Of a stretch of DNA of 64,000 bases, positions 22,939-35,719 are shown piece by piece. Made by a program: the position numbers and the translations under genes. Every line of letters starts with the position of its first letter. The stretch's first letter is position 1. This stretch comes from Amaranthus tricolor (lineage: Eukaryota; Streptophyta; Magnoliopsida; Caryophyllales; Amaranthaceae), in contig NC_080052.1 of the NCBI RefSeq assembly GCF_026212465.1, positions 11,652,166 to 11,716,165 on the forward strand. Reading direction: 5' to 3'. The notes beneath the pieces were generated by a model. It saw only the letters and a list, made by a program, of their open reading frames with translations, was not told the DNA's origin and made no database searches.

Positions 22939-23492
22939 GTTCATTCACCGTAACAGTTTGTATACATGCGCATTGCCGACCAAAAAAAAACCCAGAGCAT
23001 TCCAAAGCTCGTAAACTCGCAACCGAGACCCCTCTTTCGAGCCTTCTTCTTCCCAAATACTGTTTTTCACCCTCCCGGTATTGTCCCATTCCCAAAAGAG
23101 TCCGCCGTCTGTAAAAGCAAGGTGAACTCGCAACAAAAAAAAGACAAAATGTTTATGAAATCCGCGCAACACTTGGAAATCAAGAGGCCATCCATGCCAG
23201 GCACGCTTCCGCGGGGAGTTCCGACGGGTCCGGTGCAATTTCCGCTTACACGAACGCACCGATGCACGCCTCTTTCGAACAATTCGTTCGTATGCGCATC
23301 GACCCGCGTCAACGGGTCCTTACCTTCGAGTGCCCGTAAATTCGAGGTCGGGACCCGGTTTCGAGTTATATTTTTATAAATAAAATTACTTCCAAAGAGT
23401 ATAATACTATAATCACCGAAATGCCTTTTGCTCAAGTGGAGCGGAAAGAATTCGCAAATGAAAACGATAAAAAAAAAAAAAGAAGGGAAAAA

Positions 23493-23611
23493 GGGGTGCA
23501 ACACGAGGACTTCCCAGGAGGTCACCCATCCTAATACTACTCTCGCCCAAGCACGCTTAACTGCGGAGTTCTGATGGGATCCGGTGCATTAGTGCTGGTA
23601 TGATCGCACCC
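23493..23611 (-). rRNA. 5S rRNA: 5S rRNA gene, copy 36
   Basis: Full length, T78, T at -18, corresponding to copy 30. Confidence 0.97.
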
Positions 23612-24165
23612 GTTCATTCACCGTAACAATTTGTATACATGCGCATTGCCGACCAAAAAAAAACCCAGAGCATTCCAAAGCTCGTAAACTCGCAACCGAG
23701 ACCCCTCTTTCGAGCCTTCTTCTTCCCAAATACTGTTTTTCACCCTCCCGGTATTGTCCCATTCCCAAAAGAGTCCGCCGTCTGTAAAAGCAAGGTGAAC
23801 TCGCAACAAAAAAAAGACAAAATGTTTATGAAATCCGCGCAACACTTGGAAATCAAGAGGCCATCCATGCCAGGCACGCTTCCGCGGGGAGTTCCGACGG
23901 GTCCGGTGCAATTTCCGCTTACACGAACGCACCGATGCACGCCTCTTTCGAACAATTCGTTCGTATGCGCATCGACCCGCGTCAACGGGTCCTTACCTTC
24001 GAGTGCCCGTAAATTCGAGGTCGGGACCCGGTTGCGAGTTATATTTTTATAAATAAAATTACTTCCAAAGAGTATAATACTATAATCACCGAAATGCCTT
24101 TTGCTCAAGTGGAGCGGAAAGAATTCGCAAATGAAAACGATAAAAAAAAAAAAAGAAGGGAAAAA

Positions 24166-24284
24166 GGGGTGCAACACGAGGACTTCCCAGGAGGTCACCC
24201 ATCCTAATACTACTCTCGCCCAAGCACGCTTAACTGCGGAGTTCTGATGGGATCCGGTGCATTAGTGCTGGTATGATCGCACCC
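24166..24284 (-). rRNA. 5S rRNA: 5S rRNA gene, copy 37
   Basis: Full length, T78, C at -18, A12 spacer, corresponding to copy 31. Confidence 0.97.
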
Positions 24285-24837
24285 GTTCATTCACCGTAAC
24301 AGTTTGTATACATGCGCATTGCCGACCAAAAAAAAACCCAGAGCATTCCAAAGCTCGTAAACTCGCAACCGAGACCCCTCTTTCGAGCCTTCTTCTTCCC
24401 AAATACTGTTTTTCACCCTCCCGGTATTGTCCCATTCCCAAAAGAGTCCGCCGTCTGTAAAAGCAAGGTGAACTCGCAACAAAAAAAAGACAAAATGTTT
24501 ATGAAATCCGCGCAACACTTGGAAATCAAGAGGCCATCCATGCCAGGCACGCTTCCGCGGGGAGTTCCGACGGGTCCGGTGCAATTTCCGCTTACACGAA
24601 CGCACCGATGCACGCCTCTTTCGAACAATTCGTTCGTATGCGCATCGACCCGCGTCAACGGGTCCTTACCTTCGAGTGCCCGTAAATTCGAGGTCGGGAC
24701 CCGGTTGCGAGTTATATTTTTATAAATAAAATTACTTCCAAAGAGTATAATACTATAATCACCGAAATGCCTTTTGCTCAAGTGGAGCGGAAAGAATTCG
24801 CAAATGAAAACGATAAAAAAAAAAAAGAAGGGAAAAA

Positions 24838-24956
24838 GGGGTGCAACACGAGGACTTCCCAGGAGGTCACCCATCCTAATACTACTCTCGCCCAAGCACG
24901 CTTAACTGCGGAGTTCTGATGGGATCCGGTGCATTAGTGCTGGTATGATCGCACCC
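24838..24956 (-). rRNA. 5S rRNA: 5S rRNA gene, copy 38
   Basis: Full length, T78, T at -18, corresponding to copy 32. Confidence 0.97.
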
Positions 24957-25510
24957 GTTCATTCACCGTAACAATTTGTATACATGCGCATTGCCGACCA
25001 AAAAAAAACCCAGAGCATTCCAAAGCTCGTAAACTCGCAACCGAGACCCCTCTTTCGAGCCTTCTTCTTCCCAAATACTGTTTTTCACCCTCCCGGTATT
25101 GTCCCATTCCCAAAAGAGTCCGCCGTCTGTAAAAGCAAGGTGAACTCGCAACAAAAAAAAGACAAAATGTTTATGAAATCCGCGCAACACTTGGAAATCA
25201 AGAGGCCATCCATGCCAGGCACGCTTCCGCGGGGAGTTCCGACGGGTCCGGTGCAATTTCCGCTTACACGAACGCACCGATGCACGCCTCTTTCGAACAA
25301 TTCGTTCGTATGCGCATCGACCCGCGTCAACGGGTCCTTACCTTCGAGTGCCCGTAAATTCGAGGTCGGGACCCGGTTGCGAGTTATATTTTTATAAATA
25401 AAATTACTTCCAAAGAGTATAATACTATAATCACCGAAATGCCTTTTGCTCAAGTGGAGCGGAAAGAATTCGCAAATGAAAACGATAAAAAAAAAAAAAG
25501 AAGGGAAAAA

Positions 25511-25629
25511 GGGGTGCAACACGAGGACTTCCCAGGAGGTCACCCATCCTAATACTACTCTCGCCCAAGCACGCTTAACTGCGGAGTTCTGATGGGATCC
25601 GGTGCATTAGTGCTGGTATGATCGCACCC
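25511..25629 (-). rRNA. 5S rRNA: 5S rRNA gene, copy 39
   Basis: Full length, T78, C at -18, corresponding to copy 33. Confidence 0.97.
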
Positions 25630-26183
25630 GTTCATTCACCGTAACAGTTTGTATACATGCGCATTGCCGACCAAAAAAAAACCCAGAGCATTCCAAAGCT
25701 CGTAAACTCGCAACCGAGACCCCTCTTTCGAGCCTTCTTCTTCCCAAATACTGTTTTTCACCCTCCCGGTATTGTCCCATTCCCAAAAGAGTCCGCCGTC
25801 TGTAAAAGCAAGGTGAACTCGCAACAAAAAAAAGACAAAATGTTTATGAAATCCGCGCAACACTTGGAAATCAAGAGGCCATCCATGCCAGGCACGCTTC
25901 CGCGGGGAGTTCCGACGGGTCCGGTGCAATTTCCGCTTACACGAACGCACCGATGCACGCCTCTTTCGAACAATTCGTTCGTATGCGCATCGACCCGCGT
26001 CAACGGGTCCTTACCTTCGAGTGCCCGTAAATTCGAGGTCGGGACCCGGTTGCGAGTTATATTTTTATAAATAAAATTACTTCCAAAGAGTATAATACTA
26101 TAATCACCGAAATGCCTTTTGCTCAAGTGGAGCGGAAAGAATTCGCAAATGAAAACGATAAAAAAAAAAAAAGAAGGGAAAAA

Positions 26184-26302
26184 GGGGTGCAACACGAGGA
26201 CTTCCCAGGAGGTCACCCATCCTAATACTACTCTCGCCCAAGCACGCTTAACTGCGGAGTTCTGATGGGATCCGGTGCATTAGTGCTGGTATGATCGCAC
26301 CC
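26184..26302 (-). rRNA. 5S rRNA: 5S rRNA gene, copy 40
   Basis: Full length, T78, C at -18. Right-hand spacer has a 14-base A-tract. Confidence 0.97.
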
Positions 26303-26857
26303 GTTCATTCACCGTAACAGTTTGTATACATGCGCATTGCCGACCAAAAAAAAACCCAGAGCATTCCAAAGCTCGTAAACTCGCAACCGAGACCCCTCTT
26401 TCGAGCCTTCTTCTTCCCAAATACTGTTTTTCACCCTCCCGGTATTGTCCCATTCCCAAAAGAGTCCGCCGTCTGTAAAAGCAAGGTGAACTCGCAACAA
26501 AAAAAAGACAAAATGTTTATGAAATCCGCGCAACACTTGGAAATCAAGAGGCCATCCATGCCAGGCACGCTTCCGCGGGGAGTTCCGACGGGTCCGGTGC
26601 AATTTCCGCTTACACGAACGCACCGATGCACGCCTCTTTCGAACAATTCGTTCGTATGCGCATCGACCCGCGTCAACGGGTCCTTACCTTCGAGTGCCCG
26701 TAAATTCGAGGTCGGGACCCGGTTGCGAGTTATATTTTTATAAATAAAATTACTTCCAAAGAGTATAATACTATAATCACCGAAATGCCTTTTGCTCAAG
26801 TGGAGCGGAAAGAATTCGCAAATGAAAACGATAAAAAAAAAAAAAAGAAGGGAAAAA

Positions 26858-26976
26858 GGGGTGCAACACGAGGACTTCCCAGGAGGTCACCCATCCTAAT
26901 ACTACTCTCGCCCAAGCACGCTTAACTGCGGAGTTCTGATGGGATCCGGTGCATTAGTGCTGGTATGATCGCACCC
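26858..26976 (-). rRNA. 5S rRNA: 5S rRNA gene, copy 41
   Basis: Full length, T78, C at -18; backup terminator T14. Confidence 0.97.
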
Positions 26977-27530
26977 GTTCATTCACCGTAACAGTTTGTA
27001 TACATGCGCATTGCCGACCAAAAAAAAACCCAGAGCATTCCAAAGCTCGTAAACTCGCAACCGAGACCCCTCTTTCGAGCCTTCTTCTTCCCAAATACTG
27101 TTTTTCACCCTCCCGGTATTGTCCCATTCCCAAAAGAGTCCGCCGTCTGTAAAAGCAAGGTGAACTCGCAACAAAAAAAAGACAAAATGTTTATGAAATC
27201 CGCGCAACACTTGGAAATCAAGAGGCCATCCATGCCAGGCACGCTTCCGCGGGGAGTTCCGACGGGTCCGGTGCAATTTCCGCTTACACGAACGCACCGA
27301 TGCACGCCTCTTTCGAACAATTCGTTCGTATGCGCATCGACCCGCGTCAACGGGTCCTTACCTTCGAGTGCCCGTAAATTCGAGGTCGGGACCCGGTTGC
27401 GAGTTATATTTTTATAAATAAAATTACTTCCAAAGAGTATAATACTATAATCACCGAAATGCCTTTTGCTCAAGTGGAGCGGAAAGAATTCGCAAATGAA
27501 AACGATAAAAAAAAAAAAAGAAGGGAAAAA

Positions 27531-27649
27531 GGGGTGCAACACGAGGACTTCCCAGGAGGTCACCCATCCTAATACTACTCTCGCCCAAGCACGCTTAACT
27601 GCGGAGTTCTGATGGGATCCGGTGCATTAGTGCTGGTATGATCGCACCC
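27531..27649 (-). rRNA. 5S rRNA: 5S rRNA gene, copy 42
   Basis: Full length, T78, C at -18. Right-hand spacer (27650-28200) is the most deviant of the central region: TATTACT, AATTCC and only A10. Confidence 0.97.
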
Positions 27650-28200
27650 GTTCATTCACCGTAACAGTTTGTATACATGCGCATTGCCGACCAAAAAAAA
27701 ACCCAGAGCATTCCAAAGCTCGTAAACTCGCAACCGAGACCCCTCTTTCGAGCCTTCTTCTTCCCAAATACTGTTTTTCACCCTCCCGGTATTGTCCCAT
27801 TCCCAAAAGAGTCCGCCGTCTGTAAAAGCAAGGTGAACTCGCAACAAAAAAAAGACAAAATGTTTATGAAATCCGCGCAACACTTGGAAATCAAGAGGCC
27901 ATCCATGCCAGGCACGCTTCCGCGGGGAGTTCCGACGGGTCCGGTGCAATTTCCGCTTACACGAACGCACCGATGCACGCCTCTTTCGAACAATTCGTTC
28001 GTATGCGCATCGACCCGCGTCAACGGGTCCTTACCTTCGAGTGCCCGTAAATTCGAGGTCGGGACCCGGTTGCGAGTTATATTTTTATAAATAAAATTAC
28101 TTCCAAAGAGTATATTACTATAATCACCGAAATTCCTTTTGCTCAAGTGGAGCGGAAAGAATTCGCAAATGAAAACGATAAAAAAAAAAGAAGGGAAAAA

Positions 28201-28319
28201 GGGGTGCAACACGAGGACTTCCCAGGAGGTCACCCATCCTAGTACTACTCTCGCCCAAGCACGCTTAACTGCGGAGTTCTGATGGGATCCGGTGCATTAG
28301 TGCTGGTATGATCGCACCC
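28201..28319 (-). rRNA. 5S rRNA: 5S rRNA gene, copy 43
   Basis: Full length with the reference C78 and T at -18, isolated between T78 neighbours. Backup terminator is only T10. Confidence 0.97.
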
Positions 28320-28873
28320 GTTCATTCACCGTAACAATTTGTATACATGCGCATTGCCGACCAAAAAAAAACCCAGAGCATTCCAAAGCTCGTAAACTCG
28401 CAACCGAGACCCCTCTTTCGAGCCTTCTTCTTCCCAAATACTGTTTTTCACCCTCCCGGTATTGTCCCATTCCCAAAAGAGTCCGCCGTCTGTAAAAGCA
28501 AGGTGAACTCGCAACAAAAAAAAGACAAAATGTTTATGAAATCCGCGCAACACTTGGAAATCAAGAGGCCATCCATGCCAGGCACGCTTCCGCGGGGAGT
28601 TCCGACGGGTCCGGTGCAATTTCCGCTTACACGAACGCACCGATGCACGCCTCTTTCGAACAATTCGTTCGTATGCGCATCGACCCGCGTCAACGGGTCC
28701 TTACCTTCGAGTGCCCGTAAATTCGAGGTCGGGACCCGGTTGCGAGTTATATTTTTATAAATAAAATTACTTCCAAAGAGTATAATACTATAATCACCGA
28801 AATGCCTTTTGCTCAAGTGGAGCGGAAAGAATTCGCAAATGAAAACGATAAAAAAAAAAAAAGAAGGGAAAAA

Positions 28874-28992
28874 GGGGTGCAACACGAGGACTTCCCAGGA
28901 GGTCACCCATCCTAATACTACTCTCGCCCAAGCACGCTTAACTGCGGAGTTCTGATGGGATCCGGTGCATTAGTGCTGGTATGATCGCACCC
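28874..28992 (-). rRNA. 5S rRNA: 5S rRNA gene, copy 44
   Basis: Full length, T78, C at -18. Confidence 0.97.
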
Positions 28993-29546
28993 GTTCATTC
29001 ACCGTAACAGTTTGTATACATGCGCATTGCCGACCAAAAAAAAACCCAGAGCATTCCAAAGCTCGTAAACTCGCAACCGAGACCCCTCTTTCGAGCCTTC
29101 TTCTTCCCAAATACTGTTTTTCACCCTCCCGGTATTGTCCCATTCCCAAAAGAGTCCGCCGTCTGTAAAAGCAAGGTGAACTCGCAACAAAAAAAAGACA
29201 AAATGTTTATGAAATCCGCGCAACACTTGGAAATCAAGAGGCCATCCATGCCAGGCACGCTTCCGCGGGGAGTTCCGACGGGTCCGGTGCAATTTCCGCT
29301 TACACGAACGCACCGATGCACGCCTCTTTCGAACAATTCGTTCGTATGCGCATCGACCCGCGTCAACGGGTCCTTACCTTCGAGTGCCCGTAAATTCGAG
29401 GTCGGGACCCGGTTGCGAGTTATATTTTTATAAATAAAATTACTTCCAAAGAGTATAATACTATAATCACCGAAATGCCTTTTGCTCAAGTGGAGCGGAA
29501 AGAATTCGCAAATGAAAACGATAAAAAAAAAAAAAGAAGGGAAAAA

Positions 29547-29665
29547 GGGGTGCAACACGAGGACTTCCCAGGAGGTCACCCATCCTAATACTACTCTCGC
29601 CCAAGCACGCTTAACTGCGGAGTTCTGATGGGATCCGGTGCATTAGTGCTGGTATGATCGCACCC
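29547..29665 (-). rRNA. 5S rRNA: 5S rRNA gene, copy 45
   Basis: Full length, T78, C at -18. Confidence 0.97.
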
Positions 29666-30219
29666 GTTCATTCACCGTAACAGTTTGTATACATGCGCAT
29701 TGCCGACCAAAAAAAAACCCAGAGCATTCCAAAGCTCGTAAACTCGCAACCGAGACCCCTCTTTCGAGCCTTCTTCTTCCCAAATACTGTTTTTCACCCT
29801 CCCGGTATTGTCCCATTCCCAAAAGAGTCCGCCGTCTGTAAAAGCAAGGTGAACTCGCAACAAAAAAAAGACAAAATGTTTATGAAATCCGCGCAACACT
29901 TGGAAATCAAGAGGCCATCCATGCCAGGCACGCTTCCGCGGGGAGTTCCGACGGGTCCGGTGCAATTTCCGCTTACACGAACGCACCGATGCACGCCTCT
30001 TTCGAACAATTCGTTCGTATGCGCATCGACCCGCGTCAACGGGTCCTTACCTTCGAGTGCCCGTAAATTCGAGGTCGGGACCCGGTTGCGAGTTATATTT
30101 TTATAAATAAAATTACTTCCAAAGAGTATAATACTATAATCACCGAAATGCCTTTTGCTCAAGTGGAGCGGAAAGAATTCGCAAATGAAAACGATAAAAA
30201 AAAAAAAAGAAGGGAAAAA

Positions 30220-30338
30220 GGGGTGCAACACGAGGACTTCCCAGGAGGTCACCCATCCTAATACTACTCTCGCCCAAGCACGCTTAACTGCGGAGTTCTG
30301 ATGGGATCCGGTGCATTAGTGCTGGTATGATCGCACCC
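30220..30338 (-). rRNA. 5S rRNA: 5S rRNA gene, copy 46
   Basis: Full length, T78, C at -18. Right-hand spacer has GAGCGC and A12. First unit of the duplicated five-unit block. Confidence 0.97.
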
Positions 30339-30891
30339 GTTCATTCACCGTAACAGTTTGTATACATGCGCATTGCCGACCAAAAAAAAACCCAGAGCAT
30401 TCCAAAGCTCGTAAACTCGCAACCGAGACCCCTCTTTCGAGCCTTCTTCTTCCCAAATACTGTTTTTCACCCTCCCGGTATTGTCCCATTCCCAAAAGAG
30501 TCCGCCGTCTGTAAAAGCAAGGTGAACTCGCAACAAAAAAAAGACAAAATGTTTATGAAATCCGCGCAACACTTGGAAATCAAGAGGCCATCCATGCCAG
30601 GCACGCTTCCGCGGGGAGTTCCGACGGGTCCGGTGCAATTTCCGCTTACACGAACGCACCGATGCACGCCTCTTTCGAACAATTCGTTCGTATGCGCATC
30701 GACCCGCGTCAACGGGTCCTTACCTTCGAGCGCCCGTAAATTCGAGGTCGGGACCCGGTTGCGAGTTATATTTTTATAAATAAAATTACTTCCAAAGAGT
30801 ATAATACTATAATCACCGAAATGCCTTTTGCTCAAGTGGAGCGGAAAGAATTCGCAAATGAAAACGATAAAAAAAAAAAAGAAGGGAAAAA

Positions 30892-31010
30892 GGGGTGCAA
30901 CACGAGGACTTCCCAGGAGGTCACCCATCCTAGTACTACTCTCGCCCAAGCACGCTTAACTGCGGAGTTTTGATGGGATCCGGTGCATTAGTGCTGGTAT
31001 GATCGCACCC
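30892..31010 (-). rRNA. 5S rRNA: 5S rRNA gene, copy 47
   Basis: Full length, C78, G41A, T at -18. Spacer with AATTCC and GAGCGC. Confidence 0.96.
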
Positions 31011-31564
31011 GTTCATTCACCGTAACAATTTGTATACATGCGCATTGCCGACCAAAAAAAAACCCAGAGCATTCCAAAGCTCGTAAACTCGCAACCGAGA
31101 CCCCTCTTTCGAGCCTTCTTCTTCCCAAATACTGTTTTTCACCCTCCCGGTATTGTCCCATTCCCAAAAGAGTCCGCCGTCTGTAAAAGCAAGGTGAACT
31201 CGCAACAAAAAAAAGACAAAATGTTTATGAAATCCGCGCAACACTTGGAAATCAAGAGGCCATCCATGCCAGGCACGCTTCCGCGGGGAGTTCCGACGGG
31301 TCCGGTGCAATTTCCGCTTACACGAACGCACCGATGCACGCCTCTTTCGAACAATTCGTTCGTATGCGCATCGACCCGCGTCAACGGGTCCTTACCTTCG
31401 AGCGCCCGTAAATTCGAGGTCGGGACCCGGTTGCGAGTTATATTTTTATAAATAAAATTACTTCCAAAGAGTATAATACTATAATCACCGAAATTCCTTT
31501 TGCTCAAGTGGAGCGGAAAGAATTCGCAAATGAAAACGATAAAAAAAAAAAAAGAAGGGAAAAA

Positions 31565-31683
31565 GGGGTGCAACACGAGGACTTCCCAGGAGGTCACCCA
31601 TCCTAGTACTACTCTCGCCCAAGCACGCTTAACTGCGGAGTTCTGATGGGATCCGGTGCATTAGTGCTGGTATGATCGCACCC
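31565..31683 (-). rRNA. 5S rRNA: 5S rRNA gene, copy 48
   Basis: Full length, C78, T at -18, and G-11T, which alters the upstream CG dinucleotide. Relic to the right has A at 31971. Confidence 0.96.
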
Positions 31684-32236
31684 GTTCATTCACAGTAACA
31701 ATTTGTATACATGCGCATTGCCGACCAAAAAAAAACCCAGAGCATTCCAAAGCTCGTAAACTCGCAACCGAGACCCCTCTTTCGAGCCTTCTTCTTCCCA
31801 AATACTGTTTTTCACCCTCCCGGTATTGTCCCATTCCCAAAAGAGTCCGCCGTCTGTAAAAGCAAGGTGAACTCGCAACAAAAAAAAGACAAAATGTTTA
31901 TGAAATCCGCGCAACACTTGGAAATCAAGAGGCCATCCATGCCAGGCACGCTTCCGCGGGGAGTTCCGACAGGTCCGGTGCAATTTCCGCTTACACGAAC
32001 GCACCGATGCACGCCTCTTTCGAACAATTCGTTCGTATGCGCATCGACCCGCGTCAACGGGTCCTTACCTTCGAGCGCCCGTAAATTCGAGGTCGGGACC
32101 CGGTTGCGAGTTATATTTTTATAAATAAAATTACTTCCAAAGAGTATAATACTATAATCACCGAAATGCCTTTTGCTCAAGTGGAGCGGAAAGAATTCGC
32201 AAATGAAAACGATAAAAAAAAAAAAGAAGGGAAAAA

Positions 32237-32355
32237 GGGGTGCAACACGAGGACTTCCCAGGAGGTCACCCATCCTAATACTACTCTCGCCCAAGCACGC
32301 TTAACTGCGGAGTTCTGATGGGATCCGGTGCATTAGTGCTGGTATGATCGCACCC
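32237..32355 (-). rRNA. 5S rRNA: 5S rRNA gene, copy 49
   Basis: Full length, T78, C at -18; GAGCGC spacer. Confidence 0.97.
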
Positions 32356-32909
32356 GTTCATTCACCGTAACAGTTTGTATACATGCGCATTGCCGACCAA
32401 AAAAAAACCCAGAGCATTCCAAAGCTCGTAAACTCGCAACCGAGACCCCTCTTTCGAGCCTTCTTCTTCCCAAATACTGTTTTTCACCCTCCCGGTATTG
32501 TCCCATTCCCAAAAGAGTCCGCCGTCTGTAAAAGCAAGGTGAACTCGCAACAAAAAAAAGACAAAATGTTTATGAAATCCGCGCAACACTTGGAAATCAA
32601 GAGGCCATCCATGCCAGGCACGCTTCCGCGGGGAGTTCCGACGGGTCCGGTGCAATTTCCGCTTACACGAACGCACCGATGCACGCCTCTTTCGAACAAT
32701 TCGTTCGTATGCGCATCGACCCGCGTCAACGGGTCCTTACCTTCGAGCGCCCGTAAATTCGAGGTCGGGACCCGGTTGCGAGTTATATTTTTATAAATAA
32801 AATTACTTCCAAAGAGTATAATACTATAATCACCGAAATGCCTTTTGCTCAAGTGGAGCGGAAAGAATTCGCAAATGAAAACGATAAAAAAAAAAAAAGA
32901 AGGGAAAAA

Positions 32910-33028
32910 GGGGTGCAACACGAGGACTTCCCAGGAGGTCACCCATCCTAATACTACTCTCGCCCAAGCACGCTTAACTGCGGAGTTCTGATGGGATCCG
33001 GTGCATTAGTGCTGGTATGATCGCACCC
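32910..33028 (-). rRNA. 5S rRNA: 5S rRNA gene, copy 50
   Basis: Full length, T78, C at -18. Relic to the right has T at 33326. Confidence 0.97.
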
Positions 33029-33582
33029 GTTCATTCACCGTAACAGTTTGTATACATGCGCATTGCCGACCAAAAAAAAACCCAGAGCATTCCAAAGCTC
33101 GTAAACTCGCAACCGAGACCCCTCTTTCGAGCCTTCTTCTTCCCAAATACTGTTTTTCACCCTCCCGGTATTGTCCCATTCCCAAAAGAGTCCGCCGTCT
33201 GTAAAAGCAAGGTGAACTCGCAACAAAAAAAAGACAAAATGTTTATGAAATCCGCGCAACACTTGGAAATCAAGAGGCCATCCATGCCAGGCACGCTTCC
33301 GCGGGGAGTTCCGACGGGTCCGGTGTAATTTCCGCTTACACGAACGCACCGATGCACGCCTCTTTCGAACAATTCGTTCGTATGCGCATCGACCCGCGTC
33401 AACGGGTCCTTACCTTCGAGTGCCCGTAAATTCGAGGTCGGGACCCGGTTGCGAGTTATATTTTTATAAATAAAATTACTTCCAAAGAGTATAATACTAT
33501 AATCACCGAAATGCCTTTTGCTCAAGTGGAGCGGAAAGAATTCGCAAATGAAAACGATAAAAAAAAAAAAAGAAGGGAAAAA

Positions 33583-33701
33583 GGGGTGCAACACGAGGAC
33601 TTCCCAGGAGGTCACCCATCCTAATACTACTCTCGCCCAAGCACGCTTAACTGCGGAGTTCTGATGGGATCCGGTGCATTAGTGCTGGTATGATCGCACC
33701 C
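33583..33701 (-). rRNA. 5S rRNA: 5S rRNA gene, copy 51
   Basis: Full length, T78, C at -18, A12 spacer; corresponds to copy 46 but with GAGTGC. Confidence 0.97.
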
Positions 33702-34254
33702 GTTCATTCACCGTAACAGTTTGTATACATGCGCATTGCCGACCAAAAAAAAACCCAGAGCATTCCAAAGCTCGTAAACTCGCAACCGAGACCCCTCTTT
33801 CGAGCCTTCTTCTTCCCAAATACTGTTTTTCACCCTCCCGGTATTGTCCCATTCCCAAAAGAGTCCGCCGTCTGTAAAAGCAAGGTGAACTCGCAACAAA
33901 AAAAAGACAAAATGTTTATGAAATCCGCGCAACACTTGGAAATCAAGAGGCCATCCATGCCAGGCACGCTTCCGCGGGGAGTTCCGACGGGTCCGGTGCA
34001 ATTTCCGCTTACACGAACGCACCGATGCACGCCTCTTTCGAACAATTCGTTCGTATGCGCATCGACCCGCGTCAACGGGTCCTTACCTTCGAGTGCCCGT
34101 AAATTCGAGGTCGGGACCCGGTTGCGAGTTATATTTTTATAAATAAAATTACTTCCAAAGAGTATAATACTATAATCACCGAAATGCCTTTTGCTCAAGT
34201 GGAGCGGAAAGAATTCGCAAATGAAAACGATAAAAAAAAAAAAGAAGGGAAAAA

Positions 34255-34373
34255 GGGGTGCAACACGAGGACTTCCCAGGAGGTCACCCATCCTAGTACT
34301 ACTCTCGCCCAAGCACGCTTAACTGCGGAGTTTTGATGGGATCCGGTGCATTAGTGCTGGTATGATCGCACCC
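34255..34373 (-). rRNA. 5S rRNA: 5S rRNA gene, copy 52
   Basis: Full length, C78, G41A, T at -18; corresponds to copy 47. Confidence 0.96.
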
Positions 34374-34927
34374 GTTCATTCACCGTAACAATTTGTATAC
34401 ATGCGCATTGCCGACCAAAAAAAAACCCAGAGCATTCCAAAGCTCGTAAACTCGCAACCGAGACCCCTCTTTCGAGCCTTCTTCTTCCCAAATACTGTTT
34501 TTCACCCTCCCGGTATTGTCCCATTCCCAAAAGAGTCCGCCGTCTGTAAAAGCAAGGTGAACTCGCAACAAAAAAAAGACAAAATGTTTATGAAATCCGC
34601 GCAACACTTGGAAATCAAGAGGCCATCCATGCCAGGCACGCTTCCGCGGGGAGTTCCGACGGGTCCGGTGCAATTTCCGCTTACACGAACGCACCGATGC
34701 ACGCCTCTTTCGAACAATTCGTTCGTATGCGCATCGACCCGCGTCAACGGGTCCTTACCTTCGAGCGCCCGTAAATTCGAGGTCGGGACCCGGTTGCGAG
34801 TTATATTTTTATAAATAAAATTACTTCCAAAGAGTATAATACTATAATCACCGAAATTCCTTTTGCTCAAGTGGAGCGGAAAGAATTCGCAAATGAAAAC
34901 GATAAAAAAAAAAAAAGAAGGGAAAAA

Positions 34928-35046
34928 GGGGTGCAACACGAGGACTTCCCAGGAGGTCACCCATCCTAGTACTACTCTCGCCCAAGCACGCTTAACTGCG
35001 GAGTTCTGATGGGATCCGGTGCATTAGTGCTGGTATGATCGCACCC
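34928..35046 (-). rRNA. 5S rRNA: 5S rRNA gene, copy 53
   Basis: Full length, C78, G-11T, T at -18; corresponds to copy 48. Relic to the right has A at 35334. Confidence 0.96.
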
Positions 35047-35600
35047 GTTCATTCACAGTAACAATTTGTATACATGCGCATTGCCGACCAAAAAAAAACC
35101 CAGAGCATTCCAAAGCTCGTAAACTCGCAACCGAGACCCCTCTTTCGAGCCTTCTTCTTCCCAAATACTGTTTTTCACCCTCCCGGTATTGTCCCATTCC
35201 CAAAAGAGTCCGCCGTCTGTAAAAGCAAGGTGAACTCGCAACAAAAAAAAGACAAAATGTTTATGAAATCCGCGCAACACTTGGAAATCAAGAGGCCATC
35301 CATGCCAGGCACGCTTCCGCGGGGAGTTCCGACAGGTCCGGTGCAATTTCCGCTTACACGAACGCACCGATGCACGCCTCTTTCGAACAATTCGTTCGTA
35401 TGCGCATCGACCCGCGTCAACGGGTCCTTACCTTCGAGCGCCCGTAAATTCGAGGTCGGGACCCGGTTGCGAGTTATATTTTTATAAATAAAATTACTTC
35501 CAAAGAGTATAATACTATAATCACCGAAATGCCTTTTGCTCAAGTGGAGCGGAAAGAATTCGCAAATGAAAACGATAAAAAAAAAAAAAGAAGGGAAAAA

Positions 35601-35719
35601 GGGGTGCAACACGAGGACTTCCCAGGAGGTCACCCATCCTAATACTACTCTCGCCCAAGCACGCTTAACTGCGGAGTTCTGATGGGATCCGGTGCATTAG
35701 TGCTGGTATGATCGCACCC
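35601..35719 (-). rRNA. 5S rRNA: 5S rRNA gene, copy 54
   Basis: Full length, T78, C at -18; GAGCGC spacer, corresponds to copy 49. Confidence 0.97.

Larger units (their letters stand above)
18784..26183. repeat. Six-unit (4036 bp) duplication
   Basis: Copies 29-33 and 35-39 show the same order of markers: spacer T at 19325 and 23361 (4036 bp apart), the same C/T series at -18, and a 12-base A-tract in the third spacer of each set. Confidence 0.7.
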
